NCBI RefSeq assembly: GCF_000702665.1
Contig: NZ_JNJA01000003.1
Span: 434,001-498,000 of the forward strand
Source: Solidesulfovibrio alcoholivorans DSM 5433
GTDB taxonomy: Bacteria > Desulfobacterota > Desulfovibrionia > Desulfovibrionales > Desulfovibrionaceae
Reading direction: 5' to 3'
Length of the DNA: 64,000 nucleotides
Made by a program: the position numbers and the translations under genes. Under the pieces are notes generated by a model that was not told where the DNA came from, made no database searches, and worked only from the letters and a program-made list of their open reading frames with translations. This document shows positions 63,451-64,000 of this stretch, piece after piece; position 1 is the stretch's first letter; each line of letters opens with the position of its first letter.

Positions 63451-63951
63451 TCAGCGCGGCTCCTTGTCGCCGGTAAGGCAGGCCTGGACGAAGTCGGTCC
63501 AGGCCGCGGTATGGGGCTCCAGTCGGCCGTCGCCCCGGATATGGACCACTTTCGCGCCCCGGGCGAGCAGCGCCGGGGCGATGCGGTTGGCCCGATGGCA
63601 GTTGCGCGGGTCTTCCTCGGCGCAAAAAAGCGCCAGCCGCCGGGCCTGCCGCCAGGCGTCCATGATCCGGTCCACGCCCCGGGCGAAGGAAACCGCGTCC
63701 TCGATGCCGCGTCCCGGTGTCAGGCCGCCCAGGTCCCGGCCGAGGAAAAGGTAGCCCACGCCCCAGGAACGCAAGGCCCCTGCCAGGGCGTCCTTGGAAA
63801 AGTGCGGCTGGTAACGCGAAACAGGGTGGCTGCGTACGTCCACCAGCATGTTGACGCCCTGGCAGGCGAGCAGGCTCAGGAACGCCACGCGCTCGAGACT
63901 GCCGTGGCCGATGGTGTAGATCGGCCCGCGCGCCAGGGGTTCGCGGAACAC
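63451..63951 (-). CDS. DUF488 family protein
   Basis: 166-aa DUF488 protein. The family pattern is clear: IYTIGHGSLERVAFLSLL, LVDVRSHPVSRYQPHF, LFLGRDLGG and LALFCAEEDPRNCHRANRIAPALL with the Cys/His block. The function is unknown. The start is GTG at 63951, overlapping the TAG stop of an upstream gene (63951-63953), so it is coupled to it. Confidence 0.88.
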   Translation of the reverse strand: MFREPLARGPIYTIGHGSLERVAFLSLLACQGVNMLVDVRSHPVSRYQPHFSKDALAGALRSWGVGYLFLGRDLGGLTPGRGIEDAVSFARGVDRIMDAWRQARRLALFCAEEDPRNCHRANRIAPALLARGAKVVHIRGDGRLEPHTAAWTDFVQACLTGDKEPR

Positions 63952-64000
63952 TACCGCGCCCCGGCGAGCTCCCGGAAGCGGAAGCAGCCCTGCAAGTGGT
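63951..64000 (-). CDS. C-terminal end of an upstream gene (partial)
   Basis: The last 15 codons (HLQGCFRFRELAGAR) before TAG at 63951-63953, in frame to the window edge. No family can be named from so little. It is inferred as coding because the DUF488 start overlaps its stop. Confidence 0.4.
   Translation of the reverse strand, partial: HLQGCFRFRELAGAR

Overview
The window is GC-rich chromosomal DNA from a Gram-negative bacterium. Outer-membrane lipoprotein carrier LolA, LolD/FtsX-type ABC parts, UppP and periplasmic lipoproteins show the Gram-negative envelope. The gene families point to a sulfate-reducing deltaproteobacterium (Desulfovibrionaceae, Desulfovibrio/Solidesulfovibrio-like): duplicated FeoA, a CZB-type chemoreceptor, YedF, pyruvoyl arginine decarboxylase, many PAS/HD-GYP signalling proteins and a characteristic GC-rich palindromic repeat. 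The taxonomic call is inference from gene content and base composition, not from a database match.

Layout. 0-5.3 kb: an alpha/beta hydrolase coupled to a molybdate-type ABC importer (ATPase, binding protein, permease); two feoA genes behind a promoter overlapped by a Fur-box-like palindrome; a C_GCAxxG_C_C protein; a protein made of two Lcl (DUF1566) units. 5.3-10 kb (minus strand): a chemoreceptor with a CZB-like segment in its periplasmic sensor, and a DUF2318 / FtsX-type permease / LolD-type ATPase module that looks like a metal (iron) uptake system. 10.3-16.7 kb (plus): a ZraSR-like two-component pair and a large hybrid kinase. 16.7-20 kb (minus): three consecutive SGNH (DUF459-like) envelope proteins and tRNA-Met(CAT) with its own promoter and terminator. 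20-28.5 kb: uppP, a 63-aa protein, ysxC, then aroQ-efp-ftsK-lolA (plus), a pseudouridine synthase and a Cys-rich histidine kinase. 28.5-37 kb (minus): yedF, a fused MFS/spermidine-synthase-like protein, nth, pyruvoyl arginine decarboxylase, a SPOR protein, argS, fabD.

37-49.7 kb: rsmG, a 76-aa protein, rlmH, a DUF4390 protein, an epimerase, two HD-GYP response regulators, pgeF with 5-formyl-THF cyclo-ligase, a phosphodiesterase, exonuclease III, a periplasmic beta-carbonic anhydrase, a SLC13-like transporter and a second LysA-like decarboxylase. 49.7-54.6 kb: a degenerate receiver protein, a TPR lipoprotein-like protein with a 33-bp minisatellite, an EF-hand/LysM lipoprotein, an FMN hydroxyacid oxidase with an N-terminal Cys cluster, an amphi-Trp protein, a cupin and a fourth SGNH protein. 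54.8-60.2 kb: one minus-strand operon (SLOG protein, HIT phosphorylase, LapA-like, mutS, lysA). 60.3-64 kb: uvrC, a methyltransferase, YwbE, and convergent small genes, with a gene entering from the right edge.

Most of the window is ordinary housekeeping and signalling. The most notable signals are: a family of palindromic repeats, one copy of which is translated as the start of LolA; the DUF2318-ABC module; the Fur-controlled feoA pair without feoB; the SGNH trio; the LysA paralog with a changed active-site motif; and a perfect 25-bp hairpin. No mobile element, prophage, CRISPR array or rRNA operon was seen.
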